DNA of 64,000 nucleotides, taken from Phorcysia thermohydrogeniphila (lineage in GTDB: Bacteria > Aquificota > Aquificia > Desulfurobacteriales > Desulfurobacteriaceae). The stretch is from positions 363,119 to 427,118 of the forward strand of contig NZ_SMFV01000001.1 of NCBI RefSeq assembly GCF_004339575.1, in the 5' to 3' direction. Positions 62,614 to 64,000 of this stretch are shown in pieces (within the stretch, counting starts at the first letter, position 1; each line of letters starts with the position of its first letter). Under the pieces are notes generated by a model. The model saw only the letters and a list, made by a program, of their open reading frames with translations, made no database searches and was not told the DNA's origin. A program made the position numbers and the translations under genes.

Positions 62614-63135
62614 CTATTTTTTCTTAGGCGCAAGTATCATTATCATGTCCCTGCCTTCTTTCTTAGGCTTGCGCTCAATCTCTGCTATGTCCTTAACGGC
62701 CTCGTATATCTTCATGAGCTGGGCTTCTCCTATCTCCAGATGGGCCTGCTCCCTACCTCTAAACATTACAACGGCCTTTACCTTGTTCCCTTTCTCAAGG
62801 AACTTCCTTGCCTGCTTTATCCTTACCTGCATGTCGTGCTCGTCTGTTCTGGGGCGGACCTTTATCGTCTTAACTTCTATAGTCTTCTGTTTCTTCTTTG
62901 CCTCGTGCATCTTCTTCTGTTGCTGGTACTTGTACTTACCGTAATCCATAATACGGCAAACGGGAGGGTTGGCGTTCGGAGAGACCTCAACAAGGTCCAG
63001 CCCCTGCTCCTGAGCAAGCTGTAGCGCCTTGTAAGTAGGCATTACCCCTAAGTTCTTACCGTCGCTATCAATTACCAGAACCTCTTTAGCCCTGATTCTT
63101 TCGTTTACTCTGGTCTGGTCAAGTTTCTTACTAAT
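62614..63135 (-). CDS. infC: Translation initiation factor IF-3, AUU start
   Basis: 173 residues when started at ATT (63135-63133), giving ISKKLDQTRVNERIRAKEVL, VIDSDGKNLGV, then MPTYKALQLAQEQGLDLVEV. That N-terminal domain is required in all IF-3. AAGGAGGGAGCC stands just before the ATT. The first in-frame ATG (63042) would delete it. Known IF-3 genes also use AUU, which lets IF-3 repress its own translation by rejecting non-standard starts. The C-terminal domain (GRDMIMILAPKKK) is present. Confidence 0.95.
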   Translation of the reverse strand: MSKKLDQTRVNERIRAKEVLVIDSDGKNLGVMPTYKALQLAQEQGLDLVEVSPNANPPVCRIMDYGKYKYQQQKKMHEAKKKQKTIEVKTIKVRPRTDEHDMQVRIKQARKFLEKGNKVKAVVMFRGREQAHLEIGEAQLMKIYEAVKDIAEIERKPKKEGRDMIMILAPKKK

Positions 63136-63153
63136 GGCTCCCTCCTTCTAAGC

Positions 63154-64000
63154 TTAGGTTTTCTCTTTTATTTCTGTAAGTATTTTATCCAGAAAAGCGT
63201 TTAAGTCCATAGCTCCAAGGTCACCTTCCCTCTTTGACCTTACAGAGACCGTTCCGCTCTGCTGTTCTTTCTCACCAACTATGAGCATGTAAGGAATCTT
63301 CATTAACTCCGCCTTCCTTATCTTATACCCGACCTTTGCACTTTCATCGTCAAGCTTCACCCTTATGCCAGCTCCCTTTAGCTTCTCGTAAACCTCATCG
63401 GCGTACTCAAGGTACTTGTCGCTAACCGGGATTATTACGACCTGAGTTGGAGCAAGCCAAGTTGGGAAGAGTCCTGCGTAGTGTTCTATGAGAAGTCCTA
63501 TGAACCTTTCAATGCTTCCCATAATAGCCCTGTGAACCATTACGGGACGTTTCTTCTGGCCGTCCTTGTCAACGTAGGTAAGGTCAAAGCGCTCCGGAAG
63601 GTTAAAGTCAACCTGAATTGTTGGCCCGTCCCACTTCCTTCCAATGGCGTCAAGGACGGCTATGTCAATTTTTGGACCGTAGAAAGCTCCGTCACCCTCA
63701 ACGATGTTGTAGTCAAATCCTCTCTCCTTAAGGGCGTCTATCAGAGCTTGCGTTGCGTGCTCCCAAGCCTCGTCGCTACCGATATACTTTTCGGGCTTTG
63801 TGCCGATGTTTATGACGTAGTCAAGCTTAAAGGTGGAGAGGAGCTCCATCACGTAGTCAAGAACTCCCTGAATCTCCTCTTTCAGCTGGTCGGGACGGCA
63901 GAATATGTGTCCATCGTCCTGAGTAAATCCCCTAACCCTTAAGAGACCGTGGAGAGAACCGCTCTTTTCGTACCTGTAGACAGTTCCAAATTCAAAGAAC
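63154..64000 (-). CDS. thrS: Threonine--tRNA ligase, C-terminal part (partial)
   Basis: The minus-strand frame is open from the window edge to 63154. It begins FEFGTVYRYEKSGSLHGLLR (class II motif 2), then VRGFTQDDGHIFCRP, later FYGPKIDIAVLDAIGRKW, VHRAIMGSIERFIGLLIEHY (motif 3) and the anticodon-binding end starting at APTQVVIIPVSDKY. The 5' half lies outside the window. It ends 18 bp before infC, the common thrS-infC arrangement. Confidence 0.96.
   Translation of the reverse strand, partial: FFEFGTVYRYEKSGSLHGLLRVRGFTQDDGHIFCRPDQLKEEIQGVLDYVMELLSTFKLDYVINIGTKPEKYIGSDEAWEHATQALIDALKERGFDYNIVEGDGAFYGPKIDIAVLDAIGRKWDGPTIQVDFNLPERFDLTYVDKDGQKKRPVMVHRAIMGSIERFIGLLIEHYAGLFPTWLAPTQVVIIPVSDKYLEYADEVYEKLKGAGIRVKLDDESAKVGYKIRKAELMKIPYMLIVGEKEQQSGTVSVRSKREGDLGAMDLNAFLDKILTEIKEKT

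Noticed and set aside
62470-63024. 184-residue plus-strand ORF opposite infC and rpmI
   Set aside because: It lies antisense to clearly conserved genes, has no Shine-Dalgarno or family motif, and reads as low-complexity Leu/Phe/Tyr protein.

Overview
The window looks like part of the chromosome of a thermophilic, anaerobic, hydrogen-oxidising bacterium with an outer membrane. The proteins are rich in Lys, Glu, Arg and Ile, genes are packed into long operons with stop/start overlaps, and TTG and GTG starts are frequent. The gene content (two [NiFe] hydrogenases with Hyp maturation genes, FprA/rubredoxin, LpxD, BamA, Skp) fits the Aquificota, and I would guess Desulfurobacteriaceae (Desulfurobacterium/Thermovibrio type). 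That placement is inference from gene content; no rRNA is present to confirm it.

Layout. 0-4.9 kb (+): end of miaA, hfq, a cysteine-rich dehydratase/activase-like protein, rqcH, rubredoxin and fprA. 4.9-16.6 kb (-): one long envelope and housekeeping run: PBP1A, gyrA, serS, a PhoR-like kinase, bamA, skp, lpxD and a GH114-like lipoprotein. 16.7-19.2 kb (-): an AT-rich accessory patch with three tandem paralogous membrane proteins (one with a frameshifted tail) and a frameshifted PD-(D/E)XK-type gene. 19.2-24.6 kb: gatB, then murC with an efflux adaptor and a TolC-like protein. 24.6-36.5 kb (-): a hydrogenase island. The operon hyaABC-hyaD-hypC-hypA-methyltransferase-hypB encodes a membrane-bound uptake hydrogenase. 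The operon hypF-frhA-frhG-frhB-arsR encodes a cytosolic FrhAGB-like enzyme whose large subunit ends exactly at the last active-site histidine. A 273-bp region before hyaA carries a good promoter and several perfect palindromes. 36.5-46.5 kb (+): argS, a SPOR protein, a TatD/radical-SAM fusion, nikR, yebC, a lytic transglycosylase, trmI, an ExbB-like protein, dapD and metG. 46.5-49.3 kb: a small membrane protein, a repeat-rich gap and a large outer-membrane barrel. 49.3-59.2 kb (mostly +): a TIM-barrel protein, def, nnrDE, an NtrY-like kinase, coaD (-), purT, msrA, a nitrilase-family amidase, a ParB-like protein and an M29-like aminopeptidase. 59.2-61.9 kb: an accessory patch of a broken Uma2 gene and a decayed IS607-type element. 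61.9-64 kb (-): the thrS-infC-rpmI-rplT translation operon, with infC starting at AUU.

The most unusual spot is 59.9-61.56 kb. Between the head and tail remnants of a tnpB gene sits a compact cassette. It has a small divergent protein with a ribbon-helix-helix-like N-terminus, a strong promoter overlapped by TAGTTA palindromes, a YaaW/UPF0174-like protein with a hydrophobic C-terminus, and a 49-residue acidic peptide whose eight cysteines have a mirror-symmetric spacing (3-3-7-6-7-3-3), closed by a strong terminator. I do not know a described system with this composition.

How the genes may work together: HyaABC would feed electrons from H2 to the quinone pool, with a UbiE/MenG-like methyltransferase in the same operon. 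HypA, B, C and F and HyaD serve cofactor assembly; HypD and HypE are not in this window. The second hydrogenase would supply a soluble electron carrier. NikR, encoded nearby, would sense nickel.
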